From: Gammaproteobacteria bacterium UBA2168 | Lineage (GTDB): Bacteria; Pseudomonadota; Gammaproteobacteria; Pseudomonadales; Azotimanducaceae | NCBI GenBank assembly: GCA_002327525.1 | Contig: DCWG01000109.1 | Span: forward strand, 786-41,745 | Length of the DNA stretch: 40,960 nt | Reading direction: 5' to 3' | Shown here: positions 34,079 through 40,960 of the stretch, in pieces | Position numbering within the stretch: the first letter of the stretch is position 1 | Layout: each line of letters starts with the position of its first letter | Program-made: the position numbers and the translations under genes | The notes under the pieces: model-generated | The model's database searches: none | What the model was told of the DNA's origin: nothing | The model's input: the letters and a program-made list of their open reading frames with translations, nothing else

Positions 34079-35257
34079 TCAGTGGCCGGTGTAGGGGCCC
34101 AAGGGCGTTTCCACGCTGAGTGTACGCGAGAGACTCGACTGTGGCGGTGGTGCTTCCGCATGCATCTCGAGGCTGGCCTCGAATTCGATTTCCACGGTCT
34201 CACCCGGCATCACCAGTTCCTGGCCCACGGTGATCAGCGTGGTCACTTCCGGCAGACCGCTCACCCACACACCGTCGTGGTCATCGCGAACCATGTCCAC
34301 GATGTAGAATTCCACCACGCTGCGTTCATTGATCGTGCGAACCCCGATCTGGCCTTCGTCATCGAGGGCGAACAACGATGGGCTGATTTTTTGGGCCATT
34401 ACCTCGTTGACGGGAATGCTGAACTCGGTGGTGATGCCGCTGCGCAGCATAAAGTCCGAATTCGGGATCTGCACCTCGATCGCGTACGTTCGCGTTGCGG
34501 GATCGCTCTGCTGGCCGATGAAGGTGATGGGGCCGCTCACTGTCCGGCCATCGGACAGTTTGCCGGTGGCGGTTTGCGCGAGCGTCACGTTGAGCACATC
34601 ACGTTCCGATACGCGGCCGATGAGCAACATGGGATCCAGGTCGACCAGCGTGACACAACCCGCGCCGGGTGTCAGGTAGTCACCCACGTTCTGGTGCAGG
34701 TCTTCGACGATGCCAGAAAACGGTGCGCGAATGCGCGTGCGTTCCACATCCAGCTGGCGGCGCTTGACCTGGGCCTGTGCCGAGGCCAGGCGTGCACGTG
34801 TCTGGGCGATGGCGGTCTCGGACTGGAAGCCCTTTTCTTTGAGTTCCAGGCTGCCCTGATATTCGATGCGCGCCTGCCTGAGCGCTTCCTGCGCTTCCGT
34901 GAGACCCGCAATACGATCGTCAACGGACACGCGGCACAGCAGATCACCTTCGTCGACGACGGTTCCGCGCTCCACGGGCCGTTCGACGACACGCCCTGCG
35001 ATCTCGCTACGCACCTGAACCGTACGCTTGTTTTCGGTTTTTCCGCGCACGAGCACCTGTTGAAACTGGGGTTCGGCGTGAATCACCCTGGCACGTACCC
35101 GGGTGGGAGTCCGATCTTCGCTCTTCACCGTGCTTTCGCGATTCTGCTCTGCTAGCGTCGTGTGTTCGGGCAGTTCGCTGGAGTTCCATTGGCCGGAGAC
35201 CAGCCACGCAGCGAGCGCAATAGCGATGACGAGGGCAGTGAAATATGTGGTGCGCAT
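34079..35257 (-). CDS. RND efflux periplasmic adaptor protein
   Basis: A 392-residue membrane fusion protein. ATG 35257 begins MRTTYFTALVIAIALAAWLV, a signal-anchor helix; an upstream in-frame extension to 35389 lacks adaptor-like sequence. Lipoyl half AGRVVERPVERGTVVDEGDLLCRV, hairpin helices of about 60 residues, second half IRAPFSGIVEDLHQNVGDYL, then beta-barrel and membrane-proximal domains with a TLITVGQELVMPGETVEI strand. It links the RND pump at 30879-34058 to an outer-membrane channel not encoded here. It is the first gene of the unit that ends with the PEP enzyme and the small membrane protein. Confidence 0.9.
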   Translation of the reverse strand: MRTTYFTALVIAIALAAWLVSGQWNSSELPEHTTLAEQNRESTVKSEDRTPTRVRARVIHAEPQFQQVLVRGKTENKRTVQVRSEIAGRVVERPVERGTVVDEGDLLCRVSVDDRIAGLTEAQEALRQARIEYQGSLELKEKGFQSETAIAQTRARLASAQAQVKRRQLDVERTRIRAPFSGIVEDLHQNVGDYLTPGAGCVTLVDLDPMLLIGRVSERDVLNVTLAQTATGKLSDGRTVSGPITFIGQQSDPATRTYAIEVQIPNSDFMLRSGITTEFSIPVNEVMAQKISPSLFALDDEGQIGVRTINERSVVEFYIVDMVRDDHDGVWVSGLPEVTTLITVGQELVMPGETVEIEFEASLEMHAEAPPPQSSLSRTLSVETPLGPYTGH

Positions 35258-35422
35258 AGAGATTCCGTGATGGGTCACGGCCGCTTCCCTGGGGCCGTGA
35301 AAAGTGCTACCGATGGTAACACATCGTTTGGCCGGGTGTGAACCATCTACCCACGGCCGATTAGCCGAACATAGCGCTGATCGGAGCATATTTTCGTGAC
35401 CCAGCGCATAAACGGCGCGGAA

Positions 35423-36034
35423 TCAGGCAGATGCGCTGGGCCGAGTCTCCATGCGCTGGTACCAGGCGTGCAGGTTGGCCAGCCCCTCGTCGTACGGTTG
35501 GCCGATGGTCTTGCCGAAGGCGAGGAAACAGAACAGCAACACATCGGCGAGGCTCACTGAGTCACCGGCGATGAACTCGCGTCCGGAGATGAGCCCGTCG
35601 AGCCAACCCAGTCTTTCGCGCGCGATCTGCTTGAGGCCTTCCGCGGCCTCCGGAATCGTGCTGATACGATCCTTGAACAGGGGCAACCCTTCCGCGTAGC
35701 GGAAGCCGTTGGCCATGTTTTCGCAGATATTGAGGTCTACTCGCCGTGTCCACATACGGGTGGCGGCACGCTGTTCCGGCGAATCGCCTATCAGCGAGGC
35801 ACCCGGACCGACTTCGTCGAGATATTCGCAGATTGCGGTAATCTCGGATAGGTTACTCCCGTCGTCGAGTTCCAGGCACGGCATCTGACCGGCCGGATTC
35901 TTGGACATGTATTGCGCCTGGCGGTTTTCGCCGGCCATGATGTCTATTTCGACGGTGTCGAGGTCCATGCCCTTCTCGGCTGCGAACATGCGCACTACCT
36001 GTGGATTCGGGCCCAGTGAATTATAGAACTTCAT
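35423..36034 (-). CDS. glutathione S-transferase family protein
   Basis: A 203-residue cytosolic GST. ATG 36034 lies behind AGGGAGAG and starts MKFYNSLGPNPQVVRMF, the thioredoxin-like N-domain (about 1-78) with PAGQMPCLELDDGSNLSE, where the cis-Pro contacts glutathione. The all-helical C-domain (about 90-200) has LGWLDGLISGREFIAGDSVSLADVLLF. Upstream sequence in frame is not GST-like and was excluded. It may detoxify electrophiles together with the neighbouring glyoxalase-type protein. Confidence 0.9.
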   Translation of the reverse strand: MKFYNSLGPNPQVVRMFAAEKGMDLDTVEIDIMAGENRQAQYMSKNPAGQMPCLELDDGSNLSEITAICEYLDEVGPGASLIGDSPEQRAATRMWTRRVDLNICENMANGFRYAEGLPLFKDRISTIPEAAEGLKQIARERLGWLDGLISGREFIAGDSVSLADVLLFCFLAFGKTIGQPYDEGLANLHAWYQRMETRPSASA

Positions 36035-36189
36035 GCATCTCTCCCTAAGGTTGCTCGTCATAACGCGTTTGAGCTCACGCAGGATTACTACATCAGGGTT
36101 AATTCTCACGCGCCGGCAGGGTAGCAACTGCGGCACCGGCATGCCACCGCTGTGCGACGGCATCGTGAGGCGGTCCGGGTCGTCCCGGT

Positions 36190-36609
36190 TTACCACTCGC
36201 CGATGTTTTGCATCGATTCCCAGGGTTGTGAGGGTGGCAGCGCGTCCCCTTTCTGGAGCAGCTCCACGGAAATGCCGTCAGGGGAACGTACGAAAGCCAT
36301 GCGTCCGTCGCGGGGAGGCCGGTTGATGGTCACACCTGCATCCATCATGTGCTGGCACAGGGCATAGATGTCGTCTACCTCGTAAGCGAGGTGTCCGAAG
36401 TTGCGCCCGCCGTCGTACGGTTGCGGGTCCCAGTTGTAGGTCAATTCGACCTGTGCGCTCTCGTCACCGGGGGCGGCCAGAAACACCAGCGTGAATCGTC
36501 CGGCTTCCACCTCGAAACGGCGCAGTTCCGTGAGGCCCAGTTGGCCGCAGTAGAATTCGATGGACGCATCGAGGTCGCTGACGCGCACCATCGTGTGTAG
36601 ATATTTCAT
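36190..36609 (-). CDS. VOC-family glyoxalase-I-like protein
   Basis: A 139-residue metal-binding VOC protein resembling lactoylglutathione lyase. HTMVRVSDLDASIEFYCGQLG at about residues 5-25 has the first metal His (His5). AQVELTYNWDP gives the Glu ligand, FGHLAYEVDD the second His, and SPDGISVELLQKG the final Glu. All four ligand positions look filled. It would detoxify methylglyoxal-glutathione or a related compound. It precedes the GST gene on the same strand with about 155 bp between, so a shared transcript is possible. The terminator at 36653-36678 lies upstream of its start. Confidence 0.88.
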   Translation of the reverse strand: MKYLHTMVRVSDLDASIEFYCGQLGLTELRRFEVEAGRFTLVFLAAPGDESAQVELTYNWDPQPYDGGRNFGHLAYEVDDIYALCQHMMDAGVTINRPPRDGRMAFVRSPDGISVELLQKGDALPPSQPWESMQNIGEW

Positions 36610-36652
36610 GTATCGAGTCGCAAATGTTTATTGGACCGGCATTCTACAGGAC

Positions 36653-36678
36653 AAAAAAAACCCGCTTGAAGCGGGGTT
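36653..36678 (-). terminator. rho-independent terminator
   Basis: On the reverse strand CCCGCT-TCA-AGCGGG forms a 6-bp GC-rich stem with a 3-base loop followed at once by eight T. It lies 66 bp after the stop of the 62-codon gene at 36745-36933 and before the glyoxalase gene, so it ends transcription of the small gene. Confidence 0.9.
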
Positions 36679-36744
36679 GGTCAGTTTGGTCACAAGGTCT
36701 CTTTGGGGAGTTGGGGTATTTGGTCCTTCCAGTGCGTCGCAGTC

Positions 36745-36933
36745 CTATAGCGCCATAAACGAGGCGATGCTGGCCGCCAGGGTGAGAAGAGCGCCGAGGA
36801 GTAGCGCGCTTTCACCCCGCGTGAGCGGCGCTTCGTAATCGATGGTGTTTTCGTGAACCCGCACGCCGTAATCCTTATCTCCTGCGAAGATCTCCCAGAT
36901 GTCTTCTGGCGCTGCGACCGCAATACATGTCAA
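36745..36933 (-). CDS. 62-residue tail-anchored small membrane protein
   Basis: A short protein of unknown family: TCIAVAAPEDIWEIFAGDKD, then an acidic middle VHENTIDYEAPLTRGE and a C-terminal hydrophobic helix (about 42-62, LLLGALLTLAASIASFMAL). This is the look of a tail-anchored inner-membrane protein. A clean rho-independent terminator of its own lies downstream, which supports a real transcript. The ribosome site is weak. Divergent from the M48 peptidase gene, with a gap of about 175 bp. Confidence 0.6.
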   Translation of the reverse strand: MTCIAVAAPEDIWEIFAGDKDYGVRVHENTIDYEAPLTRGESALLLGALLTLAASIASFMAL

Positions 36934-37108
36934 GAGCGCACGATTTGCATACTAGGGGGGAATGCTGAAACCAGTTCAGAGTACATATGGAAGCATTATG
37001 GAATCGACAAAGGCAGATATGTTGACTGTTCGCGCGTTATCCAGCGTGCGTTCGCTTGAGTAACATCGCTCATGCACCGTGGCGGAACCAGCGAATGAGG
37101 ACGCTTGG

Positions 37109-38668
37109 ATGAATGAAGGCTTCTGGATGACGACGCGACACTGTGTATGGTTGGTGCTTCTCCTGTATGCGGCTGGTTGTGTCGTCAACCCGGTAACGGG
37201 CGAGCGGGAAGTAGGCTGGGTCTCCACCGAGAGCCAGATTTCCATAGGCAAACGCCAGTATGGGCCCGCCCAGCAGATGCAGGGTGGCCGCTATGTTGTC
37301 GATCCGCAGGTACTGGGTTACGTTTCGGCCGTCGGGCAGCGAGTGTCGAAATTCTCTCCTGTGGATCTGCCTTTTGAATTCGTCGTACTCAACAATTCGC
37401 TACCCAACGCCTGGGCACTGCCGGGTGGCAAGATCGCGATCAACCGTGGGTTGCTGGTGGAACTCGAGACAGAGGCCGAGCTCGCCTCCGTACTCGGGCA
37501 TGAGATCGTGCATGCAGCAGCCCGCCACGGTGCCCAGTACATCGAGCGGGGGGCGTTCCTCCAAGGGGCGGTAGTCGCGGTGGCCATCGGTGCGATCGCT
37601 ACGGATTACGGGCAGGCGCTGCTACAAGGTGCGCAGGTGGCCGCCGGACTCATCAATCAGAAGTATGGCCGCGATGCGGAACGTGAATCGGACCTTTACG
37701 GTACCCGCTTCATGGCTCAGGCCGGATACGATCCGCAAGCCTCCGTATCGCTGCAGGAGACCTTCGTGCGCCTGTCCGGAGACCGCTCCGAGGGCTGGTC
37801 GAGGGGCCTGTTCGCCAGCCACCCGCCTTCTCGTGAAAGGGTGCGCAACAATCGCGTCACGGTCGATCAACTGCGCGCCGAGGGCTTTGAGAACGGCGAA
37901 ATCGGGCGGGATCGGCATCGCCGGGCGATAGCGACCCTGGTGCGGGACAAGGTTGCCTACGACGAATTCGACCAGGCCCGTGCGCTTCTGTCGGATGATG
38001 AGGTGCAGGTCGCTCTCGAAAAGATCCGCAATGCGATCGGAATGCAGAATGCGGAGCCGGAGTTTCACGCCTTGCGTGGCCACATACGTCTCAGCCAGGA
38101 GCGGTGGGCCGACGCTGTCACGAACTACGACCGGGCTGTGGCGCGATACGATGGCATGTTCTCTTACTACGTCGGTCGCGGACTGGCCCATGCCGGACTC
38201 GGGCAGCGCGGCTTGGCGAAAACCGATCTGACGCGCTCCCTCGAACTGTTGCCGACAGCCATTGCTCATCTTGAACTCGGCAAGATCGCCGAGGCCGACG
38301 CCGATCTGGATGCGGCAGTGGATCACTTCGAGGAGGCCGCAGGAGGTAAAGGTAAGACGGCCACCGAGGCGCGTGCCAATCTGGTGCGTGTTGATCTGCC
38401 GCGCCGCCCGGACCGCTACCTTCGAACGTCGCTGAGCCTCGATGACGATGGTCGTGTCGTGATGCAGGTGGTCAACAGCACGGCCATCGACCTGGGCGAT
38501 CTGACATTCGAAGTGGAGGTTGGATACGCTTCGGGTGAGCGCGTGTTTCATCCCACGATCGGTGTGCTGAACGCCAACACCTCGCAGCTCGTGCTGGTCA
38601 GTGATCGCAAGGAGCAGATCAAGTCCGGTGCGGCGCGTGTTGTTTCCGCCGCCGCCCACACTGACTGA
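37109..38668 (+). CDS. M48-family metallopeptidase lipoprotein with C-terminal repeats
   Basis: A 519-residue periplasmic zinc protease related to BepA/YfgC, which handles misfolded outer-membrane assembly intermediates. ATG 37109 (GAGGA upstream) gives a short signal ending LLYAAGC, a lipobox. Zinc motif HEIVH at 131-135 (His131, Glu132, His135) and the third ligand in RDAERESDLYG. The NSLPNAWALPGGKIAINRGLL block before it is typical. The C-terminal half (about 280-420) has TPR-like helices (RWADAVTNYDRAVARYDG) and the last part is a small beta domain. GTG 37079 is in frame but would add residues before the signal. Confidence 0.9.
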   Translation: MNEGFWMTTRHCVWLVLLLYAAGCVVNPVTGEREVGWVSTESQISIGKRQYGPAQQMQGGRYVVDPQVLGYVSAVGQRVSKFSPVDLPFEFVVLNNSLPNAWALPGGKIAINRGLLVELETEAELASVLGHEIVHAAARHGAQYIERGAFLQGAVVAVAIGAIATDYGQALLQGAQVAAGLINQKYGRDAERESDLYGTRFMAQAGYDPQASVSLQETFVRLSGDRSEGWSRGLFASHPPSRERVRNNRVTVDQLRAEGFENGEIGRDRHRRAIATLVRDKVAYDEFDQARALLSDDEVQVALEKIRNAIGMQNAEPEFHALRGHIRLSQERWADAVTNYDRAVARYDGMFSYYVGRGLAHAGLGQRGLAKTDLTRSLELLPTAIAHLELGKIAEADADLDAAVDHFEEAAGGKGKTATEARANLVRVDLPRRPDRYLRTSLSLDDDGRVVMQVVNSTAIDLGDLTFEVEVGYASGERVFHPTIGVLNANTSQLVLVSDRKEQIKSGAARVVSAAAHTD

Positions 38669-38683
38669 GGCTTGGCGCCGGTG

Positions 38684-38860
38684 TTATTCGTCGTTGTTTT
38701 CGAAGATACAGCTCTTGGTGTATTCGGTCGCGTCGTTGACGCTCCAATCACCCTTCGGTTTCTCCTTCATCTACTCGCACCAGGCCTTACTACCTGGTTC
38801 GGGTGCACAGACACCGAGTAATACCGACAGGAGAATAGCGGCGAGAAATCTCAGCAACAT
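38684..38860 (-). pseudogene. DUF3012 small lipoprotein interrupted by an in-frame TAG
   Basis: From ATG 38860 a signal-type N-terminus (LLRFLAAILLSVLLGVC) is followed by APEPGSKAWCE, then TAG at codon 30 (38773-38771), then in the same frame MKEKPKGDWSVNDATEYTKSCIF and stop at 38684. APExGSKAWCE-D-MKEKPKGDW is the DUF3012 signature, and TAG stands where the family has Asp. The residue before the lipobox Cys is Val, which is unusual. It is either a dead gene or a stop-codon sequencing error. Convergent with the M48 gene, 15 bp apart. Confidence 0.75.
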
Positions 38861-38917
38861 GAACAGTCCCCAGAAACGATGGAAATATAGTGTGTGGAAA
38901 TGGCAGTTTAGCGTCGA

Positions 38918-39328
38918 TCATGGGGTCGTGAAGTCGGATGACCAGACCGAGAGCAAGCGGTAAGAAAGGTAGGCGACGGCGAACGTGAGAAAGGCCAGAG
39001 AACCCGCGAGCAGCCAGTAGTAGGCTCGGGCGAACCTCACGCGAAGGCGCGCCACCAGACCGGCATCCTGGGGCACTGGGGGAGGTACCTCACGAAAGGA
39101 AACGATGAAACTGAAAATGGCCAGCGACCAGAGTACGCCGAGCAGTGCGGGGATGGTGTATCGCTCGGGTGCTTCGCCGCGTAGCGCCTCGATGTCGAGT
39201 GCCGATACGAGGAACAGGGCGGCGAATGCGAAAGCTGCTGCCAGCGGGACGTACCTCAAGGGTGTGAGAGGACGTGCGATGCACTGCAGTCGCTCGAGCG
39301 GATCGCGAGGCTCCGTCGGACCCGTCAC
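38918..39328 (-). CDS. hypothetical membrane protein with three helices
   Basis: A 136-residue protein with hydrophobic segments at about 26-45, 60-82 and 105-128, and a Pro-rich loop (REVPPPVPQD). N-terminus is cytoplasm-type and basic. No family recognised. The ATG overlaps the stop of the DUF1330 gene, so the two are translated together. Codon use looks like its neighbours. Confidence 0.65.
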   Translation of the reverse strand: MTGPTEPRDPLERLQCIARPLTPLRYVPLAAAFAFAALFLVSALDIEALRGEAPERYTIPALLGVLWSLAIFSFIVSFREVPPPVPQDAGLVARLRVRFARAYYWLLAGSLAFLTFAVAYLSYRLLSVWSSDFTTP

Positions 39329-39615
39329 TCCAGCCCCTGAATCATCACGGCGTTACTGGTCGACGCCGCGAACCGGTGGCGTGCCAACTGCTGGTATGCA
39401 GGAGAGTCGTACCAAGTGCGGGCGGCGTGGGCGTCCGGGAACTCCAGCAGCACCGTGCGGGTGTGCGGCCAGGTTCCTTCGAGTAGGATCGGATCTTCAT
39501 CCACGCTGAGCACCTTGCCGCCGTGGTGGCCGAAGATCTCCATGAACCCAGCCTCGTACTGGCCGTAACGCCCGCGATCCTCGATGTCGATCTGTACGAC
39601 GAAATATACGGCCAT
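39325..39615 (-). CDS. DUF1330 domain protein
   Basis: A 96-residue dimeric alpha/beta-barrel-type protein. ATG 39615 is preceded by AGGAGG at the right distance and starts MAVYFVVQIDIEDRGRYGQY, the family opening. GHHGGKVLSVDEDP, LEGTWPHTRTVLLEFPD and TWYDSPAYQQLARHR follow, all typical of DUF1330 (related to the antibiotic-monooxygenase-like fold). A slightly longer start exists but lacks the ribosome site. Function unknown; overlaps the membrane protein gene. Confidence 0.9.
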   Translation of the reverse strand: MAVYFVVQIDIEDRGRYGQYEAGFMEIFGHHGGKVLSVDEDPILLEGTWPHTRTVLLEFPDAHAARTWYDSPAYQQLARHRFAASTSNAVMIQGLE

Positions 39616-39630
39616 ATGGCTCCTCCTCAT

Positions 39631-40176
39631 TCAGTGACCAGTGGCATCCAGACGATACAGATAACCGGGTAGCGTTGTATCGTCGTGGCGCCGATAGGAG
39701 TCGAGGTGGCTGTGGCGGGCGAATCCGAGCTTCTCCAGTACCCGTATGGAGGCCAAGTTTATGGTCAACAGATCTGCTCAGACGTGCGGGACAGGGAGTT
39801 TGCGAAACGCATAGTCGATCATCAATACCGCAGCCGCAGTCGCGAAACCACGGCTGCAGTGTGCTCGACCGATTGCGGCACCGATTTCTACGCGTTCTTC
39901 CTCAACACGCATGAGGCCGATCGATCCGACGCTGTGGATCGAACCTCTCGGTACGATGGCCCAGCGCAATGCCGTGTGGTCTCTGACGGCTTGCCTATGG
40001 GCGTTGAGCCATTCGAAACACACATCTATGGAGGCCGGCGTGGGATCGCCGGTGAGGTGAGCGGATTCGCGGTCGCCCAGATGCTCGAACCAGGCGGGTA
40101 CGTCGCGTTCCAGGAACTCGCGCAAGTACACCAACTCGCTCTCGAGCTGCGGCAGGGATGCTGGAAAGGCCGTCAT
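39631..40176 (-). pseudogene. GNAT acetyltransferase with an in-frame UGA
   Basis: From ATG 40176 a full GNAT-type sequence reads to AFRKLPVPHV, with the acetyl-CoA loop RAHCSRGFATAAA (about 109-121). Then TGA (39780-39778) stands in frame, followed without frame change by ADLLTINLASIRVLEKLGFARHSHL and RLDATGH up to the real stop at 39631. The tail is the standard last GNAT strand and helix (NxASIRVLEKLGF). The stop most likely replaced an Arg CGA codon. The protein made would lack the last 49 residues and probably be inactive, unless UGA is read through. Confidence 0.85.
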
Positions 40177-40181
40177 CTACA

Positions 40182-40616
40182 CTATTGTATGTAGTAGCCG
40201 GCGACGCGCCATTGTCCATCGGCTTCCTGCATGCTTGTGACTGTCTCCGTGGCCGCCTGTTTATGTTGGAAACTGGTGGCGAACTGGAATACCACGTAGT
40301 GGCCGTCAGGTGCGCCGGGCAGTGATTTTTTGTGTGTGGCGGTGCTGCGCACGCGCGAAACCAGGGTTCCGAAGGATGGGCGGGCAGAACGCAGGGCCTG
40401 TTCCCACTGAGATTGTGTGACACGTTCACGAAAGAGCGCCGCGCCGCCGGACCAGCTGCGAGCGTATTCACCAGCGTCGATGAGCGCGAGCCAGGTGAGA
40501 GTGTTTTGTTCAGCGAACTCGATCTGGTCGTTGGCTTGTACGGGAGCGCAGAGGCAGAAGGCAATGAGGGCGATGGCCGGTAGCGGTTGCAGGCCTATGA
40601 CGGATGATGTCTTCAT
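40182..40616 (-). CDS. DUF4019 domain periplasmic protein
   Basis: A 144-residue exported protein. Signal peptide about 1-28, ending APVQA. The mature part has the DUF4019 pattern: LTWLALIDAGEYARSW, the FRERVTQSQWEQALRSAR block, LPGAPDGHYVVFQFATSFQHK and ADGQWRVAGYYIQ at the end. Unknown function; family members are small secreted proteins, often linked to sulphur or redox genes by context. It lies just upstream of the GNAT remnant with 5 bp between. Confidence 0.88.
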   Translation of the reverse strand: MKTSSVIGLQPLPAIALIAFCLCAPVQANDQIEFAEQNTLTWLALIDAGEYARSWSGGAALFRERVTQSQWEQALRSARPSFGTLVSRVRSTATHKKSLPGAPDGHYVVFQFATSFQHKQAATETVTSMQEADGQWRVAGYYIQ

Positions 40617-40960
40617 AGTCGTCTACCCGGTAGCGGCATGTTTTTATATGGTGCTCCGTCGCAGTAGGCTTGATTATCCATCGATGCGTGCCGTTGTGCA
40701 TCCCTTACGTGTCAGCGAGATCTTCGTTTGGCCGAGTGGCGCGCATCGGAGGTATGTTTGTTATCGAAGCGAAACTGTCCGGTTACCAGAGCCATCAGCC
40801 GCTGGCGGGCTGTTTCGTCCATTACATCGTGCCCCTCCCAGAGTTGCGTGGATTCTGCGTGATAGGTCGTGGCCACCGCAATGTCCCCGGGCGTGCTGGT
40901 GGAGGCGGTATCCTAGCCGGAGTTCCGCAGGATCTGATGTTGGCGTGAGGCTGAACCAGC
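40617..40960 (-). other. gap with an unrecognised minus-strand coding-like stretch
   Basis: This 344-bp end holds no safe gene. On the reverse strand a frame entering from the window edge reads about 65 coding-like codons (GDIAVATTYHAESTQLWEG, then DETARQRLMALVTGQF) to a TGA near 40709, but has a TAG about 16 codons after the edge. It may be a further broken gene or a short gene starting inside. The plus-strand frame over the same bases looks like a shadow. Confidence 0.25.

Overview
The window looks like chromosomal DNA of a GC-rich gammaproteobacterium, probably uncultivated and marine or host-associated. This is inferred from gene content: DUF3014, DUF3012 and DUF4019 proteins, an M48/TPR peptidase, RND efflux, and many flavin- and iron-dependent oxidoreductases. 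No rRNA, tRNA, insertion sequence, phage gene or CRISPR array was found.

Layout. 1-4030: 5' part of asnS (running off the left edge), a DUF3014 protein, then a minus-strand unit of FemAB-like acyltransferase, di-heme cytochrome c and PQQ beta-propeller protein (start at 5230). 5363-9646: a tight four-gene exporter operon (HlyD/MacA-type adaptor, LolD-like ATPase, two FtsX/MacB-type permeases). 9614-18825: a plus-strand catabolic cluster with two ThDP enzymes, a luciferase-like monooxygenase, an amidohydrolase, a URO-D-fold protein and a CocE/NonD hydrolase. 18797-21526: a minus-strand operon of broken flavodoxin, carboxymuconolactone-decarboxylase-like protein, a SelW/Rdx selenoprotein with an in-frame UGA, phytanoyl-CoA dioxygenase and a second luciferase-like monooxygenase. 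21550-27944: a mixed oxidoreductase/lyase region with several gene remnants. 28103-35257: an RND efflux pair followed by an Rph/PpsA-like PEP-dependent enzyme and a small membrane protein. 35423-40960: GST, glyoxalase-like protein, M48 peptidase, small DUF proteins and two more broken genes.

Two things stand out. First, 20624-20851 encodes a small SelW-family protein whose active-site CxxU uses UGA, followed at the expected distance by a hairpin matching the bacterial SECIS pattern; ordinary gene calling would miss it. Second, about nine genes are visibly decayed. Several keep recognisable beginnings and ends but have lost the middle (an SDR, a threonine dehydratase, a Rieske oxygenase, a flavodoxin). 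Others carry single in-frame stops or one-base shifts (two alpha/beta hydrolases, a GNAT, a DUF3012 lipoprotein). This density suggests a lineage losing genes by deletion, such as a recently host-restricted symbiont, although assembly error has to be excluded.

Functionally the middle of the window looks like a store of peripheral degradation enzymes for organic acids and esters. The flanks carry envelope functions: export, efflux, outer-membrane quality control and a periplasmic quinoprotein/cytochrome pair.
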